In this document: piece by piece, positions 1-13,200 of the stretch
Position numbering within the stretch: position 1 is the stretch's first letter
How the letters are laid out: each line of letters begins with the position of its first letter
Position numbers and translations under genes: made by a program
Assembly: GCF_001522545.3 (NCBI RefSeq)
Contig: NC_031769.1
Location: 133,560,616-133,624,615 of the forward strand
Source: Parus major
Taxonomy: Eukaryota > Chordata > Aves > Passeriformes > Paridae
Reading direction: 5' to 3'
DNA: 64,000 nt
The notes under the pieces: generated by a model
What the model was told of the DNA's origin: nothing
Seen by the model: only the letters and a program-made list of their open reading frames with translations
The model's database searches: none

Positions 1-250
1 CCGCTGCTGTGTGCCGGGTGTGCCGGGCCTGCCCGCCCGGGGGCTGCCACCGGCCCGCAGCCCCAGCGCGCCCTGCCTGACCTGGCCGGGCCCTGCCGGG
101 GCCAGCTCACTCTGTCACAAAGGCTCGGACGCCTCTGACAGCGAGCTGCAAAGCCTGTGCTGGTTGAGCAGCAAAGCCTGTGCTGGTTGAGCACTCGAGC
201 CCCGCCGGTTTCAGCCCTGCGGCAGCAGCGGTGCGCTGAACGAGAAGCGC
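1..250. other. GC- and CpG-rich window edge, possibly part of a truncated CpG island
   Basis: The first 130 bases are very GC-rich with many CpGs, and the enrichment fades by about 280. This looks like the margin of a CpG island or GC-rich exon whose main body lies left of the window. No coding frame here could be recognised. Confidence 0.4.
148..193. repeat. Tandem duplication of a 23-base unit
   Basis: Two exact, directly adjacent copies of a 23-base unit beginning GCAAAGCCTGTG and ending GGTTGAGCA are present at 148-170 and 171-193. Confidence 0.95.
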
Positions 251-3200
251 CGGGAACACGCCCCAGGCTGGGCTGACACCGCACCCGCAGTGAGGTGGGT
301 CATCCTGCCGGCTTTTACAGCTCCCTTCTCTCCTGGCTGGCACAGCCAGAATGTTAGTCTAAGAGGTACACATTCATTAAATTTGGAAGAGCTTTGAGTC
401 TTGAATTGCATAGAGTGTAATCGTGCAAAAACAGGCAAAAAATGTAAATGTATAGTTACAAACTTGAAGCTAAATAAAGACGAAACAGATACCCACCTAA
501 AGAAAAATCAAATAAATTTTGATTTAGTGACCTTGCCATCTCCTATGTATTCTTAGCGGCAGGGAAAAGCACACCATGTAATGCCTCCTCATGAAGTATT
601 TTAATTTTCTCTTCATTAGTTTCATCAGTGGGGAAGGGCCACTGGTCACAAGATTTGCTTCTACATAAATCTGAGTGGTAAAATTCAACATTTTCTGCTG
701 GAACCATTCTATATACAACCTGTCCATTAGTCACCTAATACATTTTTTATCACTTCATAGTTCATTTTCTTCCTTTGACCTTTGAGGATTCCCAAGGAAT
801 TCTAAAACCCATTAGTATCTATGAACACTCACAGTAAATCCATAAATGATTGCTTAATGGTCATTGCTAATCAGAATTAAGCAATCTTGGCATAGCTAAA
901 GCTTTTATATATTTGGGTTTATTTTTTTCCTATGTGGTACACATTTTCTTTTCCTTTATTTATTTGCAATACTTATTTTAAGTATCAGATGAAAAAATAA
1001 ATGTGTGTTTCTGAGAAAAAGCTGATAAAATATTGTATGTCTCAAGTGCTGAAGTCATAAATTCATTTAAAGAGAGGCTGCATTTTTACAAATGATACAG
1101 GGACTGTTTATGAGCATCACAGGGAGCTTACATAACTTTGATAGGGATGGATGCAGCATCTCAAAGCAACAGATAATGGCAGTTAGAAAAAGGGATAGAT
1201 GAACTTCAAAAGATTGGATTTCATATAGATAAACATCACAGTGTTCAGATGTTTATCTGCAGTTCATCTTATCTGGGTGGCCTAGGGCTGTTGGAAGCTC
1301 ACAAAGTCCCTGGTACCTCTGCTTTCAGGTAGGGTAGAAGTGAAACTATGCACACTTGCAGTATTTTGGCACTTTTGCTTTTATTGCCTGCTGCAGCCTT
1401 GAAGTGCAGAGGTGAGAGCAAATTGAAAGTAGTGGACCAAACACAGATCTCCTCTGTGCTGGATGCTGTACAAACATAAAGGCACTGACAGCTTTGCCTG
1501 CCTCAGTGAATTTACCTTCTACAAAGGAAATGAGGCAGTGAGGAACTGCACAGAGTGGAGAAGTGCTGATTTACAAATGTTCTGTGAATTAAGCTGTTCT
1601 TTGGTTTTGCAGTAAAGTGCAACATTTATTTATTGGGGTTTTATTAATTTTAGATATTAAATTCAAGCAGAAGGTATGAATGATGCAAAGCCCTGAGACA
1701 CAGTGAAAGATTCCTGGTATTTTCAACAGACACTTCATTACCCCCTCTGTGGGTGACAGCGAAGTTATGTGTGTGTAATGCATATGCTGAAACACCAAAA
1801 CACTGAGCTGTTTCTGTGCAACCTGTTTCCAATATGACACTCTATGCTTGGTACCTGCTTAACCATGTGGAATAGTGAAAAGACAATCTAATCCTGGAAA
1901 TTTATAGCTGGACTCAGAATTGCTGGTTGTCTTTTTAAAAGCCCTCTTCCCTGGTGCCAAGTGAACAAGAGAGACTCTCAGCTGCATTTTAAAGATGTCA
2001 ATTTCCAGTTCTATTGACTGAAGAGGTAAGAATGACAAAATAGGAGAAATTAATTTAAAAAACCCCAGTTTTTATAATTTTTAAAAAACTCAGTTCTTAT
2101 AGCCAAACACTTGTTTTCAAGGCTTGAATCATGATTTCAAATGTCTCAACACTGAAAACGTTGGCCTAGTTATTTGTGATTCACAGGGAAATTACAAAAC
2201 TGCAAATAGATTTTGCTTAGTTCTGAATTTTAGATAGTTGCATTTCCTTTGAGCGCCAAATAATCTCTGCCTGTGCTTAAAATAAACGTATTGGAACTCA
2301 TAAATTGAGGTTATCTCTTGTTGGGTGTCTTGGAGGAAAGGCAACTGAATTCAATATAGGAATTTCTTGAGCCAGAAGCAGATGTCACACTCTAAACATC
2401 TGAGGCTCATGATTTTTTGGCTGCCTCATTCTGTGCCTTTGTCACGCATTGTGTTCCAGTCTTGCTTTGAGGGGAGCAGTGAGGGAGCACCAGGGCTGCC
2501 TGATGTTGTTGTGTATTGTCATGTTCCACCATCATTTATGGTCAGGATCCTCATCCAAAGCCCTATGAGGTCCAGCAAGAGCCTTCCCCTGGTCTCCATG
2601 GTGTCAGAGCAGCCCCTGCTTGCCCAGTGTGTCCCTTCTGCCAGAGGGTAGGTTCTGCTCGGCTTAGCCTTTCATGAAAAATAATTGTTTTCCTTTCCTC
2701 TAAGGAACATAACTTCAAAACCAGAATTTTACAAATATTTTAATGTATATTTAATTTAATATTTCAAAAGACACATACTCCTAGAGGAATACCTACATTT
2801 GCTTAAGCTAATCCATTGTCTAGTGTGTATTTAAGCTGGATTGCTTTCACCTCTTATTGTATCTCTTATTATATCTGTTCTGGTATTGGGGTTTTTTTAT
2901 GAGATGAAAAAGGGCTCTTTCTTTCAATTTCATTTCTTGTTGGTTTCTTTTCCTGGTAATCATGCACTCCTGTGCCATTGTGTATGGTCTGGGGACATGA
3001 GCTAGCTGTGAGCAGAAGTCAGTGATGTCCCTTGCAAAGCAGAAGTGGAGCAGTCGGGAAAAGGCCCTCAGTTAAGGTCATGGTTGTCAAGGTACAAACC
3101 GGCTGGAGAAGTACAGCACCTTGAAAGGTGCTTAGGCCCTTTGCAAGGAGCAGCAGGGGAAAATATTTTATTAGTACTTTAGCTGACTGATTTTGTTTCA

Positions 3201-3479
3201 GGAGACCATAGCAGAAAAAAACAGAATAATTGAGGAAATTACAATAATAGACCCTTTTCTGAAATGGTATTTAACTACTGACAGCTGATGAAATGAGTCC
3301 AGAAGCATGCATAAAACAAGAAAGGAAGAAAAAGAAAAACATGTTCTTGTTCATGGACATTGAGCAACTTGGCCCAGACCAGTCTCCATTTGGCTTTATT
3401 TCAGCAGGAAATTTTTTGGTAAATCATAAATTCTTTCCCAAAATATACAATGCACTAGTTTAAAAACAATCAATCATTC
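251..3479. other. Gene-free AT-rich intergenic sequence
   Basis: Only short, non-conserved-looking ORFs occur here and no repeat family was recognised. Nothing functional can be supported. Confidence 0.6.
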
Positions 3480-3950
3480 AATCGAAATTGAGGACGAGTT
3501 TGTAGAGGCGGCCGTCTCATTTTCAAGTAGCTCGTCAGAGATACCAGTGGGATTCCTGCCTGCAGAGCCGCCGGGGAGCCGCCAGGCTGGGCCCCAGCGC
3601 TGGGGCTGGGCACAGGGGCTGTGGGGAGGGAGAGCCATGGGCTGCAGCAGCACATTCTGCTGGTCAGTGCTGCCAGCTCAGGCCTGGGGGAGCCCCTGGC
3701 CTTGCCTTGGGGTATATGGCCTGGCTGCAGACACTTTTCCCCAGCTCCGGTGTCTGCAGTGGCATTTCCATATGTCTCAGGCAGCCGAAGAGCTTCCAGC
3801 AAGCGGAGATTGGGTCCAGCCTTGCAGGTACACTTTGCAGAGCGCCCATGGACACACACGTGGAGTATGTCAGTGAGGTCAGGGCGATGGCTTCCAGGCA
3901 CAAAGGCATTGCTGGTGTGGCTAAGGGGTGCTAGAGGGGTGTCTGGGAAC
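3480..3950. other. GC/CpG-enriched exon-like patch of unknown nature
   Basis: This patch of about 470 bases is clearly richer in G+C, and at its left end in CpG, than its AT-rich flanks. It is open on both strands: a 143-codon minus frame, and a plus frame running through the CpG-rich left end into the 3547-3876 ORF. I recognise neither product. It could be a lineage-specific exon, an old processed fragment or an unannotated repeat. Confidence 0.3.
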
Positions 3951-6900
3951 TGCTCATGACATCTTCAGAGTTTCTGGAAAAATATGTGCTTATGTAACTG
4001 GTATTTCCCAGTGCAAAGGCAGCTGCCAGTCTATGTCACTGCAAGCTGCCAAATTGGTCTCCATCTTTCCCACACACCCTGCTTTTTAAGAAACCTTTAT
4101 ATTTGTTTTTTTCTATGTTGGTTTTCACATCTGGTAATTGTGCTACATTAATGATGAATGCTTTGATCTTCATATGCAATAAAGTTTGTTATAAATCCAT
4201 TGAGAAGGGTGTAACCAGAAAATGGAAAACTCCAAGTTATTTGGAATAGTGAGACAGCAGAAGTGAAGAAGTAATAAAGATGGTCCTTTAAAAAGTAGAA
4301 AAAAAATAAAACCCTTCCTATTTAATAAAATGAAACAATGTTTGAAGCATATCCCACAAAGATCAAACAGAATTCTTATGTCAATATTACTGAAAAAGGA
4401 GATCTCCCTTTTTTTTTTTTTTTTTTTCCCCTGATATTAAGGTTTTGAACCCCAGGCTAGAAGGTTTTGGAATTACTTTGGATTTTCACCAGTCTAACAA
4501 GATCAGAATCTTGTCTTGTTTAAATAAATTATTTGAAACCATATTCCCCAATGGCCCAGCCTTCAGTAGATACTGCTGTTGAAAGGCTGGTCTCTTTGTT
4601 TGTTTGCCAGAAATATGACTATATGCATGTGCTTTGTTTTTGAAGTCTTTCTATTAGTGGACATGAGTCTGCTTGTCCTGTCAGGTTCTCAGCCAATACT
4701 GAACTTGAACTTTGTTCTTCTGTTTCAGATCTGGTGAAGCCTCTCCATTTCGTCCAGATGTATCTTGTGGCCCAGAAAGAGTGTTTTCTCTGCCCACACA
4801 CATTATCTTCCCCCAGCTCTATCAAAAGGTTTTTATAATTTCTCAAATAATCATGGGAGGAGATTCCTGGCATTTTTTTCTTTGGTTGCTGTAATCATAT
4901 TGTATTTTGGATCTCTTTTACCTTTTTGCTTCAAGTGTCTAGAGCTGTCTTCTCAAAGTGCACCGTCATCCCAGGTGGGAAACTCTGCTGTGACATCTGC
5001 AGCTGTGACACTTGTGTTTGCAGATACAACAGCCACATATGAGGCTGCCCACAAAGCTTTCACAGACAACTTGAGTTGAATGTGTTTTTCCTGGTGCCCA
5101 GAGATCCCAGGCAAACTGGCTGGACCTTTTAATTGCACCTAGTGGATGTACCTGCCTGTAACTTGAAACACTGGCATTTTCCAGAATAACTTTATTAATT
5201 CCCTGGTGACAATTTCTTACTTTTATGTGTTAAGAATGTACCTCTTGTAAGGAATTTTATAATGCTGGTTCCAGAAAAAAATATGCTCACATTGCACTAA
5301 CATGGAATTGCAGAGCAATAGATCCAATACATTCATTTACAAGAATTATTAATAACAGCATCAGTATCTTACTGATTTTTCTCAGAAGTTGCAGTTGTAT
5401 CTAACTATAATCTCTGCTGCAGTGATGCAAAGTCCATGAGAATGTTCCCCTACAGGCAAATAAACTTACATAATCAAAATAAACAAAATGAACTTGAAGA
5501 ATCCCAAGAAAATGTCTTAGAGATGTGTGAGTTTTCTGAGTAACACCAGGTGAGTGGTGGCAGCACAAATGACCTCAGTAATCCTTTTTTGTTCAAGGCT
5601 GACTCTGCTATCATGGTAGTCCTATTTAGGTATCATATTTTTCCCATTCAATGGCTCCTTCTGTAGCAAAAGCACTAAGGAATGGTTGAAAGTCTTAGTT
5701 TTCAATTTACTGCAGTTAAGCCATGTGGTTTTCTGAGTACAATTTCATAGGATTACAGAAGACTGTAAATCTTCAGAACATTTTGCACAATTCTTTAATG
5801 TCAAAGACAGCATGTATTGTGAACTGCTGAGTCTGCAGCCTAAAAGGAGGTAGGTTTTCTTCCAGACTTCCTACTAGGAATTCGGGAAGAATTTTTTCCT
5901 CTGATCATCAAAACCCTTTTTTATTTTTTTGTTCAGAGTGCATTCATAGCAAGTTTTTGAGTTTTAATGTGAATCTTGCCTGGTATCTAAATACTTTTCC
6001 CTGCCTGTCCTTTCATTTAAAATAACTTCTAAACAACAAACATATCTTCAGAAATAAAGCACACTATTTTTTTCATTTTCTCTGCTACAACAAATTTATA
6101 TTGTTTTCTTGGAAAGCTGATTCACCATTTTCCTCACTAACCTATATGGTCTAGACAGACTCATTATCTGCTATAGGTTGAGTTGATCTTGCATGACTAT
6201 ACTCATCCTGCAGACACACCTGTTCTTTTCAGGGCTGCAAATTGTTAGTGGTCTTAGGGATCCATTGCCAATTACCACTGCACAAAGTTCTGTTTTCATT
6301 TTTGGGTTGCTATGTTCTCCAAAAAAATTTAAACTCCATTGAAACGTTCAAAATTTTAAATACTAGATTTTGTTACTGGAAACCTTTCAATAAATTAGAT
6401 AGAAAGTAAAATACAGGAAGTTCTAAGGATTTTCAACCCTTTTTTTAAGTTTGTTTTTAATAATTTTAACTTTTTAAAAACCTCAGACAAACAGCATTAC
6501 TTGAAATGGTTAAATGTTGACAAATATGACAAGCATGGATAATATTTTTCTACAGCATTTTCTGTAATGGAGATCAGCAATATCTGAATGCTTCAGTTGG
6601 TGCAGGACATTTAAAAAACTGCACCAAAGTAACACTTGTGTGGGTTTAATCTCTAAGATTCCACAGAATATGAAAGTTTATTAGTCAAAATAAGTTGTAA
6701 AATACAGTATTTTTACATACTTGTTGGCTGAGGAAGAGGAAAAATATTGCATGGACTTGTGAACTATATGTCAGATAAAATGCATTCAGAAGTACTCCAG
6801 CCCATTAATTTGACTTCACAAAATTCCTGTGACATGCATGTCAGACTTTAAAAACCCCACAAACATATTTTAAAAGTATCCAGAGATCACAGAGACATCA

Positions 6901-7611
6901 ACCTGTTGTGTGAATTGCAGCAAGGGAACATTTGGATTCTATATAGGCAACTCTTGTATCGTCTCTGATGCTTAGCAGACACCGCACATGATTTACTACA
7001 ATTTTTATTAAAATGAAAAGCACACTTCAATAAATATCATGTCAGACTAGGTATTATCCCAGACATACTTTTATTTCTTAGTCTTTGCTGCCTCTTCAAA
7101 TTTTGGCATAAAACAGGAGGATATAACACACCATAAAGAAATAGTTACAGAGGCTCTTCAAGTCTGCGATGAGTGAAAAGGCTGCCTCAGTTATCAGTGC
7201 TACCTAGACATGTAATAATTGATAAGAATAATCTCATATCCAGGAAAGGTTTGTCACAGCGTTTATGGTAAAAGTTTATGAGTAAATTTTTCTTCCACTC
7301 CCTTAAACTTGATTTATCCAACAGATTGTTACTATTGAAACTTTATGGTGTTTTTTTGACCTTTGAAATAATTTCTTATAGTGAAAAACTTTGAATGCAC
7401 AGTGTTACTGAGCAGCACTGAACTTCATACCAAGTGCCTAGGAGACCCTGGGAGAAGAGAGACAGAAATCAAGCAGAAGTGAGTGATGCAGAAGCCTTTT
7501 TGCATCTTATTTTGTTCACTTATGAGGGGTCCTCATTGCCATCCTGCTTACCTGTAGGGTTGCTCAGCCTCCTCTGCAGGCTGTGTAGGACATACGGGCT
7601 CCTACTTACAT
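3951..7611. other. Gene-free AT-rich intergenic sequence
   Basis: Only short ORFs occur. There is a 19-base poly(T) run at 4409-4427. No other repeat or gene was recognised. Confidence 0.6.
4409..4427. repeat. Poly(T) tract of 19 bases
   Basis: Uninterrupted homopolymer. It could be the poly(A) tail remnant of a minus-strand retrotransposed fragment, but no recognisable body adjoins it. Confidence 0.9.
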
Positions 7612-8503
7612 AAAGGGAGGGGTTGGCCATGGCTGGCTGCCAGGTGTCAACTAGAGCCACTACATCACTCCTCCTTTGCAGTGGGCAGGGGAGACAGAAT
7701 ATAACGTAGGTCTTGTGGCTCAAGATAGGGACAGAGAGAGAGATCACACTGCCATTAGTGCCACAGGCAAAACAGACTTGACTTGGAGAAATTAATTTAT
7801 TTTATTACCAATCAAATCAGAGTAATGAGAAATAAAAACAAAATCTGAGAATGCCTTCTCCACTCCCCTTCCTTCTTCCTGTGCTTAACTTCACTCCTGA
7901 ATTCTCTGCCTCCTCCCACCACCATTTATCACACATTGTCTCTGCTGTTCATTATTCCTCAGGGGGAGACTCCTCACACTATTCCCATGTTCCAGCATGG
8001 GATCCCTCCCACCAGAGACAGTTCTCGATGGACTACTCCAACATGAGTCCTTCCCACAGGTTGCAGTTCATCATGAGCTGATTCAGTATGTGTCCCTTTC
8101 CATGGGGTTCCTTCAGGAACAGGCTGCTCCAGTGTGGGTACCCCGTCGGATCACAAGTCCTGCCAGCAAACCTGCTCCAGTATGGGCTCCTCTTTCTGTG
8201 GGGCCATAGGTCCTGACAGAAGCCTCGTGAGCCTCCAGCACAGGCTCCCCATGGTGTCACAGCCTCCTCTCAGAGCATCCCCCTACTCATCACACAAATC
8301 ACTTTTATATTGGCAATAAATTAAATTAATTTCCCCAAGTTCCAACAGTTTTGCCCATGATGGTAACTGGTGAGTGAGCTCTCTCTGTCCTCACCTTGAC
8401 TCATGAGCCTATATTTTCTCTCCCTTGTCCAGCTGAGGATGGGAGTGATAGAGCAGCTTTGGTGGACACTTGGCATCCAGGCAGGGTCAGGATTTAAACA
8501 CAG
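7612..8503. mobile_element. Foldback-type interspersed repeat with ~190-bp terminal inverted repeats
   Basis: Positions about 7617-7815 and 8305-8497 are imperfect inverted copies of each other. Shared blocks include CTGGCTGCCAGGTGTC against CTGGATGCCAAGTGTC, TATCACTCC-type and GGGAGAnA.AATAT blocks, GGGACAGAGAGAG against GGACAGAGAGAG, GGCAAAAC and ACTTGG.GAAATTAATTTA. The roughly 490-base spacer holds degenerate repeats around TCCAGYATGGG and TCCTTCCCACAGG-like phrases. By recollection this resembles a widespread avian interspersed repeat, but I cannot assign its class (ERV-derived or non-autonomous DNA element). No coding capacity and no clear target-site duplication were seen. Confidence 0.7.
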
Positions 8504-9595
8504 AAACATGACAATTTCTACAGTAGATCACGTCTTTAAATTTTAATCTATTTAATTTAGTATTTAGCTTTAACAACAGTGATCAGTAGCAGATATGCTG
8601 GAGAGCAGACTACCTATGAGATAATATGCAAGGAATTTCTTAGCTCATATGAATAAGTAGCTTGTACTGTGCTGTTGTTTTTTGCTTGTAATTTTATATA
8701 ACTACTATTCTGCTGTCTCTTTGATATGGCTTTGAGAAGAGGCTGAGTTATGTTCCTGCACCTAGTCTGGGACATTTTCTAGTTTGATGTAATAATCAAA
8801 GTACATGATATTAAACTGATTATTTGGTGCTGCTGTCTGGTAAAGTAACTTGGTACAGTTTATCATATTAATATGTGTTTGATTGATTGCTGGTTTTGTC
8901 TTAATTTCAACATTAACAAAATATTTAATCTTAATATTATCTTAATATTTAAGAACATAAAATCTCAGAAAATATCTTGTTAAAATTTAATTTCTATTTT
9001 CTCTTTGGCTTGATGATACCTGTTGGTACTGAACTCCACTCTGTGGGAAGAAAACATATCTCTTATTATCTAGAATCTTGCTCTTTGGTTTTGCTGAAAG
9101 TCCAATGTAAGTTGCTAAAGGACATGGAATAATTTTGTAACTTTGTGTTTATGACTTTGACTCTCCTCTCTCCTAAAATGACTTTTCCTTTTAATAACTC
9201 TTGTCACTGATTTTCACATTTCTTTGAATATATCTGTATTTCTATTGTTCAACACAAGAATGGGTTTTATCCTCCCCTACAGCTACCTAAAAGGTAGTGC
9301 CTAGTCCGAGATAGTTATTCAGGATCTTTCAAAAGAAAGACTGAGGGAGTCATTCTCAGGGAGAATCTCATTGCATTGTAAGATAAGTGTAAGATTTTAA
9401 GATAAGTGTAGCCTCCATTATGAGACTGCACACTGACATTTTGGACAGCTAAAGTTAGGTGAGATCAATCTGGCACACATAATCCTACCTGAATCGTTAT
9501 TATGGATTTGTATATCACTCAGTATTTTCAGTATCATATATCTTACCATTTTTTAAAAAACACATAAAATTCACTTTCTTTTTAGCCCCCCCAAT
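8504..9595. other. Gene-free AT-rich intergenic sequence
   Basis: No ORF of note and no repeat recognised. Confidence 0.6.
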
Positions 9596-10240
9596 CACAT
9601 AGAGTCACAGAATGATTTTGATTAGATGAGATGTCTGGAGATCATCTAGCACAACCTTCTCCTCAAAGCAGACCAAACTTAGGTTAGATTGCTCAGTGCC
9701 TGTCTCAGCTGAATGTTGAATATCTCCAAGGATATATAATCTTCAGCCCCTCTAGACAGACCTTTCCAGTGTCATTATGAAGATTTTTTCCTTATAACTA
9801 TTTTATATTTCCCTTGCTGTTACTTATGTCTCTTGTGTCTCATTCATCCACTGTGCACCACTGAGAAGAGTCTGGCTCAACTTCTCTATATCCTTTCATT
9901 AAGTAGTTGTAAATAGCAACGATATTTTCTCTTAGCCTTCCTAAGACTGAAAAATCCCGGTTCCCTCAGCCTCTTCTTGAACGTCCCTCCTTGCTTTCGC
10001 TCCTTAATCACCTCCATAGCCCTCTGTTGGACTTCCTCCAGCTTGTTGGTGTTGCTTGCACAGAGGAGTCCAGAGCAGGACACAACACTTGAGATGAGCT
10101 TCCCCTCTTAAACCAAAGGGAATAAACACTTCCCTCAACCTGCTGGCTGTGCTTTTGCTAATGCAGCCCCATCTGAGCCTGGCTTTCCAGACTGCAAGAG
10201 GCTTGCTGTGCATTCCTAGAGCTGAGCGATGTGAAGCCTG
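9596..10240 (-). mobile_element. CR1 LINE fragment, 3' part, minus orientation
   Basis: The plus strand begins with the reverse complement of the usual CR1 3' end (AGAGTCACAGAATGATTTTG). On the minus strand a decayed frame at 9886-10083 reads LEEVQQRAMEVIKE and LREPGFFSLRKAKRKY, corresponding to the C-terminal end of CR1 ORF2 (typically ERVQQRATKMI and LRELGLFSLEKRRLR). The element is 5'-truncated and strongly diverged, so it is not active. The left edge is fairly clear; the right edge fades out. Confidence 0.85.
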
Positions 10241-13200
10241 GGTCCTTTTCAGGGTGGGTGCAGTTATTGCAGAACTCACTTGATGTAATTCCAGTTGTGT
10301 CCTCCAGTGTGAATCACTTGACACCATCAGCATGAAATGCTAAGTGCCATTGCTCTGTCACTGGGAGTGGGATAGTTTCATCCAACAAATGTTAGGTGTT
10401 GTATCCGAGCTCAACATCTGTGCTTGTTCTATGGGCAATGAGGAGAGAGAGAAATCTGCAGAGACTGATTCTTCTCACCTATTTTAGACCCTTGTTTTAT
10501 GAGGAAATTATTCTTATTGGAAGGGTCTGGCTATTTTCCTTGGTTACAGAATACGCCTAGAGAGTTGGCTTATATACTATACTCCTAAACATTTGATAGA
10601 TTTTCTTAGGTCAAGTAAATCTTACCCTTACTACAGGGTTTTGCAGTCTTCCCTTGCACAGGCTAGGCAAAATGTGTTTATAAGTAATCTGATGCCCATA
10701 TGTGCAATTTTTCTGCTGTTACCATTCTAAATGTTTTCTGCAAGTTTGACCTCCGGAGTAATCAGGTGTGGTGAGATAGATGAGCCTACTTAAAATTTTA
10801 TTTTACTAAGCAAAACAGATAAAACTCATCTAATTGCTCTAATAGCCTCATTCATCACATGACCTTGGTGATCTGATGTTTTCTAGTCTATTTCACTCTA
10901 GTAATTCTCGTAGAGGAATGGAAAACCAATGCCAAGTCTGTGAAAGAAAAGATCCAGTCCTGGGAAAGATGAAACTTTCCCAGAAGGAAAGTTCTTTTCC
11001 CCAGCTGGAAAGATACTGACTTATTCTTCCTACTTCTTGAAAAATCAGTGGCCATTTGGTTGACCAAATAGCTGCATCAGTATGAGAGCTGCTCAGAAGT
11101 GCCTGATACCAGACAAGGAAATGGAAGTTGTGGTAGTGTGACTCTGGCTTTACATTCAAATATTTAAATTTAATCATCTATTTTGAAGGATTTTTCTATT
11201 TTTATTTGTATCTTTACCAAAGGTATTTATAACACTTCAATATTTGAAAGAAGTGTTGAATATTTGTTGGCAGAAGCAAGTATAGATTTTCAATTTACAT
11301 CTTTACAAGTGAGCATCTTTCAAATTCAGAGCACTGGCTACGTCCTTTGTGGGTGAAGGATGCTCTCCTGCATCCTTCAGAAGCTTCACACCACTGGCTG
11401 AAAATGGAAATACATCATCTCACTAATGAAACTGAACTTAGAAATGTCACAGTCTGAATACTCAAATTCCCCTTTCAGAGGGAACAAAGAAAAGCAAATG
11501 GTTAAGCATCTCCTCACCAGTCATCAGTAATTTTTAAACTAAAGCTTGCAGTTCTCTGAGAGTGGGAGAGAACTTTTCTCACCCAAGGACCTGATATTAT
11601 AATAATTAATATTGTAAAATTTTTCACCAGCTTCAAAGGTTCTGCTGTGCATCAGCACTTTGTTCCCTCAGTCCCCTCTCACACTCAGTGGTTAGAAATA
11701 CAGCAGGGCAATTAGGCTGTGTTGTCTTTAACCTACAGATGATATCCAGGTTTGAACTCCAGTGGGGCTCACCTGAGCATCATTCAAAATCCACAGCTGT
11801 TTCCATTTAGTTAGTGACACATCAGAGGGCATTGTACTGATCCTCTTTGATCCATAGAATTATGCTTATTCTTGATCTGAGAAATAAGTATGGTGTTGAA
11901 GCAAAAGGCCCCTCAGAGTGTAAATGTACAAGAATACAGGGAAATGCTCACTTTGCTATAATTTAATCCTGCCTTGAAATAGTTTGAATAATTTATTCAA
12001 AGACTGAATAGATTCATACAGTCTATAGGCAGTCTCTGTCAGCCAAACCCTGCTGAACAAAAAAGTTCCTCCTAGCTTGGAGATGTACAACACAATTTAC
12101 CTCATGAAGCACAGACTAATGAGGCTAATTAGGTGTGTCAACTGCTTGTTATTTTCACATCTTCATGCCTCCAATGTATTGTTTTGAATGTTGATTTACA
12201 ATGTTGTATTTTGAAAGGATCCTTGACCAGTTATTGCTATTGTGAACTTTCGAAATGAGAAAGCAAAAATGTTTGAGGCCAGTGGAAGACACACCATAAA
12301 AAGCACACATTCTTTATTTGGAGTGGCAATCCATCGGCTACTTGAGGTTAAAATGAGAATAAATACAGGGCAGTTTAGGTCAGAGACTTGTGGACAACTA
12401 TGAGGTCAGAGGGCAAAGTCAAGCAGTCAATAGGAAATGAAACAATCTTCTTACTGTTATTTTAATGCCAGTTAGTCAAAATAAATAAAATTATTAAAAA
12501 TGCATCATTATTTAGTGTCACTGTAAAAATAGCAAGGTTCCAATTAAAGGCAAGAGTTCCACAGCCTGAGTGCTGTCAAAACAAATTAAATGTAAGGAAA
12601 TGAAGAACAAGAAAAAACAAAAATTTTGTGCCGTTTAATATGCAATACATCTACAGAGGAGTTCATGTAGTTCAGATGTCCCATCTCAAGAGGATGTGGT
12701 ATTAAAAATTAAGAATCACAGGAGGCCAGCATTCATGATCAAATGTGTGGAAAAACTTTGACATGAGTAACAAATGGTCTAGGACTCATCAGCTTGGAAA
12801 AGAGATCAATGAGCATAGATAGGTTGTATGTCTGCAAAGCAATGACTAAAGTAAGCAGGAAATGGCTGCTCACTGCCTCTCCACATTACAAGTAGAAAAC
12901 ATCAAATTAAATGACTGAGTGATAATTTCAATTAAGGAGAAGATGAGAGTTTTTTATCCCATGCTAGGAAAGCTGTGGAACACACAGTTCTGCGTCAGTG
13001 GTGGATGCCAAAAGGTTTACGTAGCTTCTAACTTGAGTAGCCAAACTTGTGGGAAAAGAAAAGAAATCCCACAAGGAATATTTAACACATAGATCCCTCT
13101 TCTGGAAAGGAGGTTTCTGAGCTGCAGACTGCTGTAGGCTGGAAGGGGAGGCTGGGGAATCATCACTATATGCTTGACCTGCCCTTGGACTCTTCTCTTG

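Noticed and set aside
9886..10083. 65-codon minus-strand ORF with protein-like sequence
   Set aside because: It is the decayed C-terminal end of the CR1 ORF2 protein, not a host gene.
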